Part shown: in pieces, positions 1 through 7,223 of the stretch
How the letters are laid out: each line of letters begins with the position of its first letter
Numbering within the stretch: position 1 is the first letter of the stretch
Assembly: GCA_031264425.1 (NCBI GenBank)
Contig: JAISDY010000006.1
Span: forward strand, 1-22,900
Source: Endomicrobium sp.
Lineage (GTDB): Bacteria; Elusimicrobiota; Endomicrobiia; Endomicrobiales; Endomicrobiaceae
DNA: 22,900 bases
Reading direction: 5' to 3'
Program-made: the position numbers and the translations under genes
The notes under the pieces: model-generated
Databases searched by the model: none
What the model was told of the DNA's origin: nothing
Seen by the model: the letters and a program-made list of their open reading frames with translations, nothing else

Positions 1-555
1 ATAATAATTTATAGCCTTTGCATAAATGCCTTGTTTATAAAACAGATCTCCTAGTCCTCTGTTTGCTTTGACTGATTTTTTATCTATTTTTAAAACGTCT
101 AAAAACATTTTTTCCGCAAGATCAAAAAGACTTCCTTCAAAAAAAATGTTTCCGATTTTAACTACAACTTCCGCATTATTTTTGCGAATCTCCAGAGCTT
201 TTCTATAATATTCCAAACTTAAATTATAATCTTTTTTTAAATTATACAAATCTCCAATTATTACATAGTATTCAAAAATTTTCTTTTTTGAAGGTTTCTG
301 AAGTAAAATTCTATCGTAAACATCTAACGCCCTATTATAAAAGCCTCTGTCCGCAAAGTTTTTCGCCAGAAGCTCAAGTTTTTTTAGATTCCCTTTTTTA
401 TTTTTAACTATATTGTCCTCAATTAAAGGTTCAGACAGCGCTTTTGAAGACGAAGAATTTTTTTGACGTTCTTCTAAATTATCTTTTAAACCAAAAGACG
501 TACAGACGAAAATAAATATCGTCAATAATATAGTGCAAAATTTTAGACTATTCAA
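1..555 (-). CDS. TPR-repeat protein with signal peptide (partial, C-terminus beyond window)
   Basis: The reading frame is open for 185 codons from a TTG at 555 down to the window edge, so the C-terminal part is missing. The first residues (MNSLKFCTILLTIFIFVCTS) form a basic-then-hydrophobic signal sequence, predicting export. From about residue 55 the protein is built of roughly 34-residue helical units with TPR-like spacing, for example the segment ending DYNLSLEYYRKALEI and the one with LAEKMFLDVLKI; about four units are visible. TPR domains bind other proteins, so an envelope scaffold or assembly role is likely, but no specific function can be given. The TTG overlaps the stop codon of the upstream patatin gene and has a purine-rich GAGAGAG about 8 bases ahead, which indicates translational coupling. 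The TTG start is inferred from this and from the signal peptide. Confidence 0.75.
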   Translation of the reverse strand, partial: MNSLKFCTILLTIFIFVCTSFGLKDNLEERQKNSSSSKALSEPLIEDNIVKNKKGNLKKLELLAKNFADRGFYNRALDVYDRILLQKPSKKKIFEYYVIIGDLYNLKKDYNLSLEYYRKALEIRKNNAEVVVKIGNIFFEGSLFDLAEKMFLDVLKIDKKSVKANRGLGDLFYKQGIYAKAINYY

Positions 556-1507
556 TTAAAACTCTCTCTCGTATTTTATTTATAATGGCTACTTTTACTT
601 CTTTGATAGATTTTTTCATAGCCATATAACCCTTATCTATGGTTTTGTAAGCTCCGGCAAAGTCTGCCGCGTTTAAATCTCCAACTTCGGGACATATTAT
701 AACATCCACCTTTGACAGGTTATATTGGTCCAAAGATTGCCCTTGTATATATATAGCTTGCATAAGAGTTAAAAATATATTGTTTACATTGTTTTTTGTG
801 ATATCCGCAGACAAAGGAACAGCTATAATAACGTCTGCTTTAAAAATTCTAGCCACGCTAACAGGTATGTTTTCAGATAAGCCGCCGTCAATTAAATAGC
901 GCTGATTGTATTCAACCGGTTGGAAAATACCCGGCACTGCGGAGCTGGCTCTTGCCGCAAAAGCCACGCTTCCTTCCCTAAGCAATATCCTTTCTCCGGT
1001 AATTAAATCAGTGGCAATGCACACTAGAGGGATTCGTAATTGATTAAAGGTCACTTCTCCTATTCTTGCATTTATAAAATTTTCAAGCTTTTTATTTGAA
1101 AGAAGGCGATCAGCCAGAAGCAATTCTAAAAGAGATATGGAATTAAAATTTGAAATGTGTCCCACATCAAATTCTTTTATATCATCTTGGAGCCTTTCAA
1201 GAGACGCTCCCGCACAGTATAAAGCTCCGGCTATAGATCCAACGCTTGTGCCTACGACCAGACTTACAGGAATTCGTTCTTCCTGAATTACCTTCAAAAC
1301 ACCCACATGTGCAAATCCTCTTGCTCCTCCTCCCCCTAAAACCAAAGCAATTTTTGGCAGTTCCTCTTCTTCAATAGACATAGCTTTCCGCCACAAAATG
1401 TCTATAAGAAAATTTTCCTCGTTAAAGTCCTGTAGTTCGGCAAACGAGGCGCAAACCGAAAACAATACGGCAAAAATTATAAAAATAGAACTTTTAATAG
1501 GAATCAA
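548..1507 (-). CDS. Patatin-like phospholipase with N-terminal signal peptide
   Basis: A serine lipid acyl hydrolase of the patatin / RssA family. Numbering from the TTG at 1507, the oxyanion-hole glycine motif GGGGARG is at about 58-64, the nucleophile elbow GTSVG at 86-90 (Ser88) and the catalytic Asp in DGG at 207-209, so the Ser-Asp dyad is complete. Residues 1-23 look like a signal peptide (hydrophobic IFIIFAVLFSVCASFA), so it probably acts in the periplasm or at the membrane, unlike cytoplasmic RssA. The longest frame starts with another TTG at 1513, but that codon touches the AGGAG at 1514-1518; the TTG at 1507 has AGGAG six bases upstream and is preferred. The gene begins inside the 3' end of the TolC-like gene, and the TPR gene begins inside its stop codon. 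The lipid substrate is unknown; membrane lipid turnover is plausible. Confidence 0.85.
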   Translation of the reverse strand: MIPIKSSIFIIFAVLFSVCASFAELQDFNEENFLIDILWRKAMSIEEEELPKIALVLGGGGARGFAHVGVLKVIQEERIPVSLVVGTSVGSIAGALYCAGASLERLQDDIKEFDVGHISNFNSISLLELLLADRLLSNKKLENFINARIGEVTFNQLRIPLVCIATDLITGERILLREGSVAFAARASSAVPGIFQPVEYNQRYLIDGGLSENIPVSVARIFKADVIIAVPLSADITKNNVNNIFLTLMQAIYIQGQSLDQYNLSKVDVIICPEVGDLNAADFAGAYKTIDKGYMAMKKSIKEVKVAIINKIRERVLIE

Positions 1508-2681
1508 GGTCAACTCCTACGGCAAATTCAAGATTGTAATAACTTCTATTTAAATTTCTTATCAATTCAATATCGTCTTCATCATAATGCTTTTTTTCCA
1601 ATAATTTAGCATCTATCGCGCGCTTTCTCCAAAAGTTGTACTCCAAAAAGGACTTGCTCATGCTTAATCTTATTTCTCTTTGAGATTTTGCTCTCGCCAA
1701 AACAGACTGCCTAATTTTTATTCTGCCTTGTTTAATTTTTGAAAATAAGGATCCTCCGTCAAAAATAGGAATATTTGCATTTAAAGAAATATACCAATTC
1801 ATATCGTCTTTAAACATTCTTGCCCCTAACCATTCTTGGGCAATACCCAACGTTATCTTCGGAAATCTCTGAAGAGAAAGCAAATTAAGCGACAAAGAGT
1901 CTAATTTTTCCTGAGTCTGTGATGATTTTAGCTCTGGTTTAAACTGGTACGCTAGAAATAAACATTTGTCAAAATCTAATTGTTTGATTTTTGGAATGGC
2001 TTTGCCTGAAATTCTAACGATAGAATTAAGATCTTTCCCCATAAGGGCAAGTAAATTTAAAACTTCTTTTTCAAAAGATAATTGCTCTTCTATGCACTTT
2101 TTTCTCAACTTTTTGATATTTTCCGAAGGAAGCCGCACCCTCCCAACCTCAGCTGATCTCAACTTTGCAAGATCTATTTCCAATAATTCTTTATAATACA
2201 AACATTCGTTAAAAACTGATTTTACATCGTTTATTATTTTATTTTTAATAATGTCTCTTTCATTCTCTGTTTTTTCTTTATTTATTTTTGTAAGTTTGTT
2301 CGCGGTTTTTATTCTCCCTCCGTTGTAAATATTTTGCCAAGCTGAAATCCTTACGGAATAGCGCAGATCTTGCTTTCCCTTAGGCAAAATGATGGGAGCT
2401 TGCGACATGGAGTCTGAAACAAGCGTAAAAATACTATTATTAAAATGGGAACAATTCAAATTAAAATCAAAGTTAGGAAGATATAAAATTTTAGATTCAA
2501 AAATTTTTTGATTGGCGAATTCAATGTTTTGATTAGCTTCCAATATTTCAATATTAGACGACACAGCTCTTTGTACGCTTACGGCTTCCGTCAACACTTC
2601 ATCAACCGTTTGAGATTGAACTAATGATACAAAAAAACAAATACAAGCCATTAAAACAAATACAAGCGCATTTTTTTTCAT
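1494..2681 (-). CDS. TolC-like outer membrane efflux protein
   Basis: Member of the outer membrane efflux protein (OEP/TolC) family, whose trimers form an outer membrane channel with a long periplasmic helical tunnel for efflux pumps or type I secretion. A signal peptide (MKKNALVFVLMACICFFVSL, cleavage probably after VQS or nearby) is followed by two copies of the family's long alpha-helical layout. The second begins near FKPELKSSQTQ, and the C-terminal part has the usual SYYNLEFAVGVDLDSY ending. At 395 residues it is shorter than typical members (about 420-490), yet both halves are present. It overlaps argH upstream by four bases (ATGA) and the patatin gene downstream. No periplasmic adaptor or inner membrane pump lies in the window, so its partner is unknown. 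Confidence 0.8.
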   Translation of the reverse strand: MKKNALVFVLMACICFFVSLVQSQTVDEVLTEAVSVQRAVSSNIEILEANQNIEFANQKIFESKILYLPNFDFNLNCSHFNNSIFTLVSDSMSQAPIILPKGKQDLRYSVRISAWQNIYNGGRIKTANKLTKINKEKTENERDIIKNKIINDVKSVFNECLYYKELLEIDLAKLRSAEVGRVRLPSENIKKLRKKCIEEQLSFEKEVLNLLALMGKDLNSIVRISGKAIPKIKQLDFDKCLFLAYQFKPELKSSQTQEKLDSLSLNLLSLQRFPKITLGIAQEWLGARMFKDDMNWYISLNANIPIFDGGSLFSKIKQGRIKIRQSVLARAKSQREIRLSMSKSFLEYNFWRKRAIDAKLLEKKHYDEDDIELIRNLNRSYYNLEFAVGVDLDSY

Positions 2682-4006
2682 TCTAAATTCCGTTTAATAT
2701 TTTCTATTTGCCTGACAATAGACTTCCTTGAAGTAGAACCGTAGGAAATTTTCATGTCAACAATATGTTTGGCGTCTAAATATCTAAAAATATCTTTTTT
2801 AAATATTGGCGAAAATTTCTTGAATTCATCAATGGAAAGGTTGTTCAAAGTTTTGGAATGTTTTTTACAATACAAAACAATATTTTTAACCATAGTGTGG
2901 GCTGTCCTGAAAGGAACATTATTTCTTGCAAGATAATCGGCTATCTCAGTAGCCGCTATGAAGCCTTTTTCAGTGCTTTTCAAAGTATTTTCTTTAACAA
3001 ACTTTAAACTTGCAATCATATCGCTCATTACTTCAAGACACATTTTCACATTGTCAAAAGCATCAAAAACTGGAGGTTTGTCTTCTTGCAAATCTCTATT
3101 ATAAGCCAAAGGCAAAGATTTTACAATAGTAAAAAGAGCCGTTAAATCTCCAAAAATTCTTCCAGATTTTCCTCTTATCACTTCGGCGCAATCCGGATTC
3201 CTTTTTTGCGGCATAATAGAAGATCCCGAAGTAAATTTATCATTTATGCTTATATAGCCAAACTCTGGATTCATCCATAAGATTATCTCTTCACAGAATC
3301 TTGTCAAATGCAAAGATATGACAGACATGCAGAAAACAAATTCTATCGCAAAATCTCTGTCGCTAACGCCGTCCAAAGAGTTTTCGCTTATATTTTTAAA
3401 TCCTAAAAGTTTTGCCGTATAAAGTCTGTCAATTTTAAAAGACGTTCCGGCCAAAGCCGCGCTTCCCAAAGGCAAAAAATCAACCCTTTTATAACAGTCT
3501 TTCAATCTTTCTTTGTCTCTTTGAAACATATGCGCATAAGCAAGAAGATGATGTACGGCTAAAATTGGCTGAGCAGGTTGCAAATGCGTAAATCCCGGCA
3601 TAACCACATCTATGTTATCACTTGCTTTCTTTACGAGTATTTTTTGGAAATCGTTCAACAAATTCTCAATTATTTTTGCCGCGTCTTTAATATAAAGCCT
3701 TAAATCTGTAGCAACTTGATCGTTTCTGCTTCTGGCAGTATGCATTTTGCCGCCAACAGCGCCTATTCTGCGTATAAGTTCCTTTTCAACAGCAAAATGT
3801 ATGTCTTCTTCTTTTGGAATTTTCCAACCTTTCTTTAAATCTTTCAATATAGACGCAAGACCTGCGACAATCTTTTTACCTTCGTGAGAATTTATAATCC
3901 TTGTCTTTACAAGCATTTTGACATGAGCTATAGAGCCTATTATGTCAACTTCCGCAAGCCGTCCGTCAAAAGAAAAAGATCCAATAAACTGTTCAAATTT
4001 TTTCAT
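2678..4006 (-). CDS. argH: Argininosuccinate lyase
   Basis: Cleaves argininosuccinate to arginine and fumarate, the last step of arginine synthesis, in the cytoplasm as a homotetramer. The family signature GSSIMPQKRNP is at 261-271, holding the catalytic serine loop. The HTARSRNDQ block (89-97) and GFTHLQPAQP block (138-147, with the catalytic His at 141) are intact. Length 442 is slightly short of the usual 455-470 but nothing central is missing. AAGGA lies six bases before the ATG. The gene follows cobA by about 42 bases and ends in a four-base overlap with the TolC-like gene. No other arginine genes are nearby. Its product fumarate could feed the fumarase encoded at the other end of the window, though this link is only metabolic inference. 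Confidence 0.95.
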   Translation of the reverse strand: MKKFEQFIGSFSFDGRLAEVDIIGSIAHVKMLVKTRIINSHEGKKIVAGLASILKDLKKGWKIPKEEDIHFAVEKELIRRIGAVGGKMHTARSRNDQVATDLRLYIKDAAKIIENLLNDFQKILVKKASDNIDVVMPGFTHLQPAQPILAVHHLLAYAHMFQRDKERLKDCYKRVDFLPLGSAALAGTSFKIDRLYTAKLLGFKNISENSLDGVSDRDFAIEFVFCMSVISLHLTRFCEEIILWMNPEFGYISINDKFTSGSSIMPQKRNPDCAEVIRGKSGRIFGDLTALFTIVKSLPLAYNRDLQEDKPPVFDAFDNVKMCLEVMSDMIASLKFVKENTLKSTEKGFIAATEIADYLARNNVPFRTAHTMVKNIVLYCKKHSKTLNNLSIDEFKKFSPIFKKDIFRYLDAKHIVDMKISYGSTSRKSIVRQIENIKRNLE

Positions 4007-4048
4007 TGCAAATCCTTATAATTAGCTATATAACCAAAACCAATAAGC

Positions 4049-4564
4049 TCAGTATTCTATTCCTTTGTAAGCTTTTACGCCTTCATTATAACAATGCTTT
4101 ATTTCCTTCATTTCAGTCGCAATATCCGCAGCTTCAATCAAACTTTGAGGAGCGCCTCTCCCGGTTACGATAATATTTGACTTCTGCGATAATTGCTGTA
4201 AAAGAGTTAAGAATTCTCTTTCATCTATAAATTTATCGCGTAAAGCGATATTAAATTCTTCCAAAACTATTAAATCGTATTTTTTAGGACTGAGCGACAA
4301 TAATTTTACTTTATCCATAGCTAAACAACAATCTAGTTTCGTATCTTTGACGCTTACGCTTTTAAATAAATAAGGGTGTTTTTTTGCAAATGAAAAAAAA
4401 TCCAAATTGTCTAGCGCTGACAAAATTTTCTGCTCGCCGTAAAACTCTTCTCCCTTAAATAATTGTATTAAGCAAACTTTAAAGCCCTGCCCTAATGAGC
4501 GAATTATTTGCCCTATTGCCGCCGTTGTTTTACCTTTTCCGTTCCCTGTGTTTACAATTATCAT
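4049..4564 (-). CDS. cobA: Cob(I)yrinic acid a,c-diamide adenosyltransferase (CobA/CobO/BtuR family)
   Basis: Transfers the adenosyl group of ATP to reduced corrinoid, completing coenzyme B12 during synthesis or salvage. Numbering from the ATG at 4564, the P-loop TGNGKGKTT is at 6-14. The family blocks YDLIVLEEFNIAL, IIVTGRGAP and the C-terminal KAYKGIEY ending are all clear. A longer open frame begins with TTG at 4600, but those extra codons fall inside a terminator hairpin (4586-4619), and the P-loop normally lies at the very N-terminus, so the 171-residue form is preferred. The ribosome site is weak (AGG about 15 bases upstream). No other cobalamin gene is in the window, so salvage of external corrinoid is the simpler reading. 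It leads a run cobA-argH-tolC-like-patatin-TPR. Confidence 0.9.
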   Translation of the reverse strand: MIIVNTGNGKGKTTAAIGQIIRSLGQGFKVCLIQLFKGEEFYGEQKILSALDNLDFFSFAKKHPYLFKSVSVKDTKLDCCLAMDKVKLLSLSPKKYDLIVLEEFNIALRDKFIDEREFLTLLQQLSQKSNIIVTGRGAPQSLIEAADIATEMKEIKHCYNEGVKAYKGIEY

Positions 4565-4585
4565 AATATAGCCGATTAGCCTGCA

Positions 4586-4619
4586 AAAACCTGCTTTCAA
4601 TCAAGAAAAAGCAGGTTTT
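4586..4619 (-). terminator. Hairpin terminator after the glutaredoxin/FTR-rubredoxin genes
   Basis: The arms at 4608-4619 and 4586-4597 are perfect 12-base complements (core CCTGC) with a 10-base loop. On the minus strand the stem is followed by a run of five T, typical of Rho-independent termination. It lies between the stop of the FTR-rubredoxin gene (4657) and the cobA ATG (4564). On the plus strand the stem is also followed by four T, so it may be bidirectional, but no plus-strand gene reads into it. Only 21 bases separate it from the cobA start, leaving no room for a promoter between them. Confidence 0.75.
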
Positions 4620-4656
4620 AAAATAAACTTTGAATACGATAAATATAATTTTTCCT

Positions 4657-5148
4657 CTACTTCATTTCTTTAAACATTTCTTTCGGAGCACCGCATTTAG
4701 GACAATTCTTTGGAGGCTCGCTTCCCAAATGCTCATATCCGCATATCTTGCATTTCCACTTTTTATCAGAAGTCTGTTTTAGGCTTACATTGCCGTAATT
4801 TATGCCAAACAGTTCATCTTTAGGTCTGCTTTCAGGGATTGACGACGGTAGTTTTCCACTTTCAAAAATATCTTTTGAAACATACAAAGCGCAAAAGCAC
4901 GATCCATATTTTTTTACATCGTCTTCCATATAGACGCAAGGGCAAATTAAATCTGAACCCAAATCATAATTACCAGTTGAAAGCCTACATGGACAGGAAG
5001 CGTATCCGTAGCGTTTTAAATTAGTAAGCAGGCTCTTTAACAATTCGTTTACAAAAGAAGAATCTTTGTTAAAATAATATCCTTTCTCTTGTGCGTTTTT
5101 TCTGAGATAATCCATCAATTCTTCTGTGGTATCTATCTCTACGCTCAT
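4657..5148 (-). CDS. Ferredoxin:thioredoxin reductase catalytic domain fused to rubredoxin
   Basis: Residues 1 to about 105 match the catalytic (beta) subunit of ferredoxin:thioredoxin reductase. The six cysteines form the CPC-CPC-CxC pattern at 52/54, 69/71 and 84/86. By analogy with the cyanobacterial enzyme, four hold a [4Fe-4S] cluster and two form the redox-active disulfide. Residues 131-155 are a rubredoxin-type iron site, with CKIC at 133-136 and CPKC at 149-152. Such fusions are known as ferredoxin:disulfide reductases in archaea and anaerobic bacteria; they use one-electron donors to reduce thioredoxin- or glutaredoxin-like partners without NADPH. The start overlaps the glutaredoxin stop by four bases (ATGA), so the two proteins are probably partners. 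A terminator follows. The substrate assignment is inference from this pairing. Confidence 0.88.
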   Translation of the reverse strand: MSVEIDTTEELMDYLRKNAQEKGYYFNKDSSFVNELLKSLLTNLKRYGYASCPCRLSTGNYDLGSDLICPCVYMEDDVKKYGSCFCALYVSKDIFESGKLPSSIPESRPKDELFGINYGNVSLKQTSDKKWKCKICGYEHLGSEPPKNCPKCGAPKEMFKEMK

Positions 5149-5414
5149 AAGAGCGCTTCTTTTATAGCATCAGGCTGGAAACCGACAATTGTTTTTACTT
5201 TATTGATTAGTACCGTAGGAAAACCGCCCTGCGGATTTACCTTAGAAAACTCTTTCATAACCTTATCTTGCTCAGAGCCGACAAGCAAATCAACGTCAAT
5301 GTAATCGTACTTAATTCCCATGTCAATCAAAAGCTGTTTTGTTTTTTTACACCATACGCAAGTGCTTAAAGTGTAGAGAAACACCGACTTTTTTGTCATT
5401 TTTCCCGTCAACAT
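5145..5414 (-). CDS. Glutaredoxin-like thiol-disulfide oxidoreductase, apparent frame break at start
   Basis: A small thioredoxin-fold protein with an active-site CVWC (residues 19-22 of the frame beginning at 5414) and the family's FPTVLI cis-proline segment, GFQ motif and C-terminal helix. It likely transfers electrons from the fused FTR-rubredoxin protein encoded next, with which it overlaps by four bases. The start is odd. The only good ribosome site, AGGAG at 5431-5435, serves an ATG at 5424 that is out of frame with the CVWC domain. That ATG reads MIKHVDGKNDKK, which resembles the N-terminus of related glutaredoxins (HVxGK then a beta strand). Removing one A from the six-A run at 5389-5394 would join the two frames as MIKHVDGKNDKKSVFLYT. 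As it stands, translation would have to begin at the unsupported ATGs at 5414 or 5399. It may be a sequencing indel, a slippage site or a decaying gene. Confidence 0.8.
   Translation of the reverse strand: MLTGKMTKKSVFLYTLSTCVWCKKTKQLLIDMGIKYDYIDVDLLVGSEQDKVMKEFSKVNPQGGFPTVLINKVKTIVGFQPDAIKEALL
5389..5394 (-). other. A6 run at the probable frame break in the glutaredoxin gene
   Basis: On the minus strand six A lie between codon 10 of the frame that has the ribosome site (ATG 5424) and the start of the conserved glutaredoxin fold. Removal of one A joins both frames. A five-A run (5399-5403) just upstream is a second place where a one-base loss would work. Confidence 0.5.
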
Positions 5415-5439
5415 GTTTGATCATTTTACTCTCCTTTTG

Positions 5440-5454
5440 TCGTATAAAATACGA
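5440..5454. promoter_or_regulatory. Perfect 6-3-6 inverted repeat upstream of the glutaredoxin/FTR genes
   Basis: The sequence TCGTAT-AAA-ATACGA is a perfect palindrome with a three-base spacer. It sits five bases upstream of the AGGAG ribosome site for the glutaredoxin gene, in the only sizeable gap (about 85 bases) between the radC-like gene and this redox pair. Its place and symmetry fit an operator for a dimeric repressor, possibly redox- or metal-responsive, but it does not match a consensus I can name. No convincing -35/-10 pair was found around it. Confidence 0.3.
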
Positions 5455-5509
5455 TACAATCAGATAGAAAACGAGCGATTACAATGCTTATTTAAACAAA
5501 TTTTTATTT

Positions 5510-6199
5510 CTATATCAAACTGTGTTCTTTAAAACTAAAATAATCGTTGTTTGAAACTATTATGTGGTCTAAAAGAAAGACTTCTATTGATTCTAAAGCT
5601 TTTCTTACCGAAATAGTTGCGGCAATATCGTTTTGAGAAGGCTTTAATGTTCCGCCGGGATGGTTATGGGCTATTATTATAGAGGCTGCTTTATTGTTTA
5701 GAGCCGTTTCTGCTATTTTTCTTGGCATGAGGAAAGATTTATTTACCGTGCCGTTTTCAAGTTCTTTATAAGACGTTATTCTGTTTCCGGAATCTAGCGT
5801 TAAAATATAGACTTTTTCTATTTTTTCTCCGCTTAAAGACGAAATTAAAAAATCTTTTACCATAACAGGAGAATTTATTTTTTCTTGTTGTTTTATTCCA
5901 AGCGAAAGATATAAAGAAGAGAATTTTCTTAAGAAGACCAGAAATCCTGCAGAATAATCTGACAAATTTTTTATATTTTTTAAATCTTTTATATCAGCGT
6001 CAAAAACTTGCTTTAGACTGCCAAATTCATGTATCAGCGACTTGGACTGAGGTTTTACGTCTTTCCTAGCAATTACATAAGTAAGAACCAGTTCCAAAAT
6101 TTCATAATCGGCAAGACCTATAAAACCGGTTTCCAAAAACCTATTCCTGAGCCTGCTTCTATGCCCAAGATAGTGAGGTTTTGACTTTTTCTCAAGCAT
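5510..6199 (-). CDS. radC: RadC-family JAB/MPN domain protein
   Basis: Numbering from the ATG at 6199, residues up to about 105 hold the helical, helix-hairpin-helix-like N-terminal region (LADYEILELVLTYVIARKDV). Residues 110-229 form the RadC JAB domain. The metal-binding set of the JAMM motif is present: His178 and His180 in AHNHPGG and Asp191 after the PSQ segment. Despite the historic name, a DNA repair role for RadC is not established; JAMM domains are often metallo-isopeptidases and the true substrate is unknown. The longest frame begins at a TTG one codon earlier; the ATG with GGTGAG six bases upstream is preferred. The ATG overlaps the TGA of the release-factor-like gene (TGATG), so the two are coupled. 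It is the last gene before an 85-base gap. Confidence 0.85.
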   Translation of the reverse strand: MLEKKSKPHYLGHRSRLRNRFLETGFIGLADYEILELVLTYVIARKDVKPQSKSLIHEFGSLKQVFDADIKDLKNIKNLSDYSAGFLVFLRKFSSLYLSLGIKQQEKINSPVMVKDFLISSLSGEKIEKVYILTLDSGNRITSYKELENGTVNKSFLMPRKIAETALNNKAASIIIAHNHPGGTLKPSQNDIAATISVRKALESIEVFLLDHIIVSNNDYFSFKEHSLI

Positions 6200-6609
6200 C
6201 AAAAACTCACCTTTTCTCGCATTTCTTTTTTATAAGACGCTATTTTTTTATTCCTAAGAATTTTTTCTTGCGCTCTTTTTGAGCGTTTCTTTTTTTGATT
6301 GCATATTTTTTCTATCATTTGACGCTTTTTTGACAGTTCGCCAAGAATAGTTTCTTCTATCTTTTCGGCAAGTAACCTCCTTGCTAAAAATCTGTTCAAT
6401 CCTTGCGTTCTCTCACGATGGCATTTTACTTCCGTGCCTGTAGGCAAATGTTTCAAATAAACAGCCGAAGACACTTTATTGACGTTCTGTCCGCCTTTGC
6501 CGGGCGAACGCACAAATTTTTCCTCAAGGTCCGACTCTTTTATCTCGTAACGTTTAAAAATTTTATCCAGTTCCGCTTGTTTTTTTAAACTCACGCCAAA
6601 ATCTTTCAT
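6199..6609 (-). CDS. Short GGQ-domain release-factor-like protein (putative ribosome rescue)
   Basis: A 136-residue protein with the RF-1 catalytic domain only. The GGQ motif is at 39-41 within GKGGQNVNKVSS, followed by YLKHLPTGTEVKCHRERTQ and a lysine/arginine-rich tail (KKKRSKRAQEKILRNKK, about 106-122). It lacks the codon-recognition domains of RF1 and RF2, so it cannot read stop codons; related small proteins (ArfB, and the mitochondrial C12orf65/mtRF-R group, which it resembles more) hydrolyse peptidyl-tRNA on stalled ribosomes. The basic tail fits binding in the empty mRNA channel or to rRNA. It overlaps the HAD gene by four bases upstream and radC by one base downstream. AAAGG stands seven bases before the ATG. 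Rescue activity is inferred from the family. Confidence 0.85.
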   Translation of the reverse strand: MKDFGVSLKKQAELDKIFKRYEIKESDLEEKFVRSPGKGGQNVNKVSSAVYLKHLPTGTEVKCHRERTQGLNRFLARRLLAEKIEETILGELSKKRQMIEKICNQKKKRSKRAQEKILRNKKIASYKKEMREKVSF

Positions 6610-7220
6610 ATCAAAACCTTTTCTTCTTTAAGTTTTTTTGTGAGCTCGTAAGTTTTGGTAAATAGACAGGCATTGATTCCATTTTTTTTAGCAGCTTTAA
6701 TATTTTCCTCCATATCGTCAATAAAAAATATTTCCGAAGGCAAAACGTTATAGCGGCGTATTACATGTTGATAAATTTCGTCTTCCGGCTTTCTCAGATG
6801 CATTTTGTAAGAAAGAAAAAAATCATTAAAAAGAGCAAATGCCTCAGGGTAACGATCTTTCAAATAATCAAAATGCAGCTCATTTGTATTGGATAGTATT
6901 GCAAGTTTATATTTACTTGCAAGCACGGCTATCAATTCTATTGTTTCAGGCACGGGTTCAAAAATATTATTCCACTGAAACACAAATTCGTTATACGTGC
7001 CCAAATATTGTGTCCGTTTAGCCAATGTGTCGTAAAAATCAAAAGAAGAAATATTGCCTTTTTCATAAGAATACGCAAATTCAGAATATGTCGGAATCAG
7101 TTCGTTGAAATCGGTTATTTTGTGATCTGGAATTCTTTGTATATACGCCTTAATAAATTTCATTAAATCAAATTTGAATATAACGTTGCCCAAATCAAAC
7201 ACAATAATTTTTGTAAACAT
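6606..7220 (-). CDS. HAD-superfamily phosphatase, YihX-like
   Basis: A haloacid dehalogenase superfamily subfamily IA hydrolase of 204 residues. Motif I is FDLGNVIF with nucleophile Asp9; motif II is LSNTNELH (Ser110); the conserved Lys is at 144 in LRKPEDEIYQ; motif IV is FFIDDMEEN (Asp168, Asp169). The layout and wording closely follow Escherichia coli YihX, a glucose-1-phosphate phosphatase, including the DLGN in place of the usual DxD. A helical cap occupies about 16-85. It probably dephosphorylates a small sugar phosphate, but HAD substrate prediction is unreliable. The ATG lies four bases after the phoU stop, and the 3' end overlaps the release-factor-like gene by four bases. Confidence 0.82.
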   Translation of the reverse strand: MFTKIIVFDLGNVIFKFDLMKFIKAYIQRIPDHKITDFNELIPTYSEFAYSYEKGNISSFDFYDTLAKRTQYLGTYNEFVFQWNNIFEPVPETIELIAVLASKYKLAILSNTNELHFDYLKDRYPEAFALFNDFFLSYKMHLRKPEDEIYQHVIRRYNVLPSEIFFIDDMEENIKAAKKNGINACLFTKTYELTKKLKEEKVLI

Positions 7221-7223
7221 ACG

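Noticed and set aside
4586..4619. Hairpin before cobA as part of a cobalamin riboswitch
   Set aside because: The leader is under 100 bases, has no B12-box-like sequence that I can see, and the simple stem with a T-run fits a terminator.
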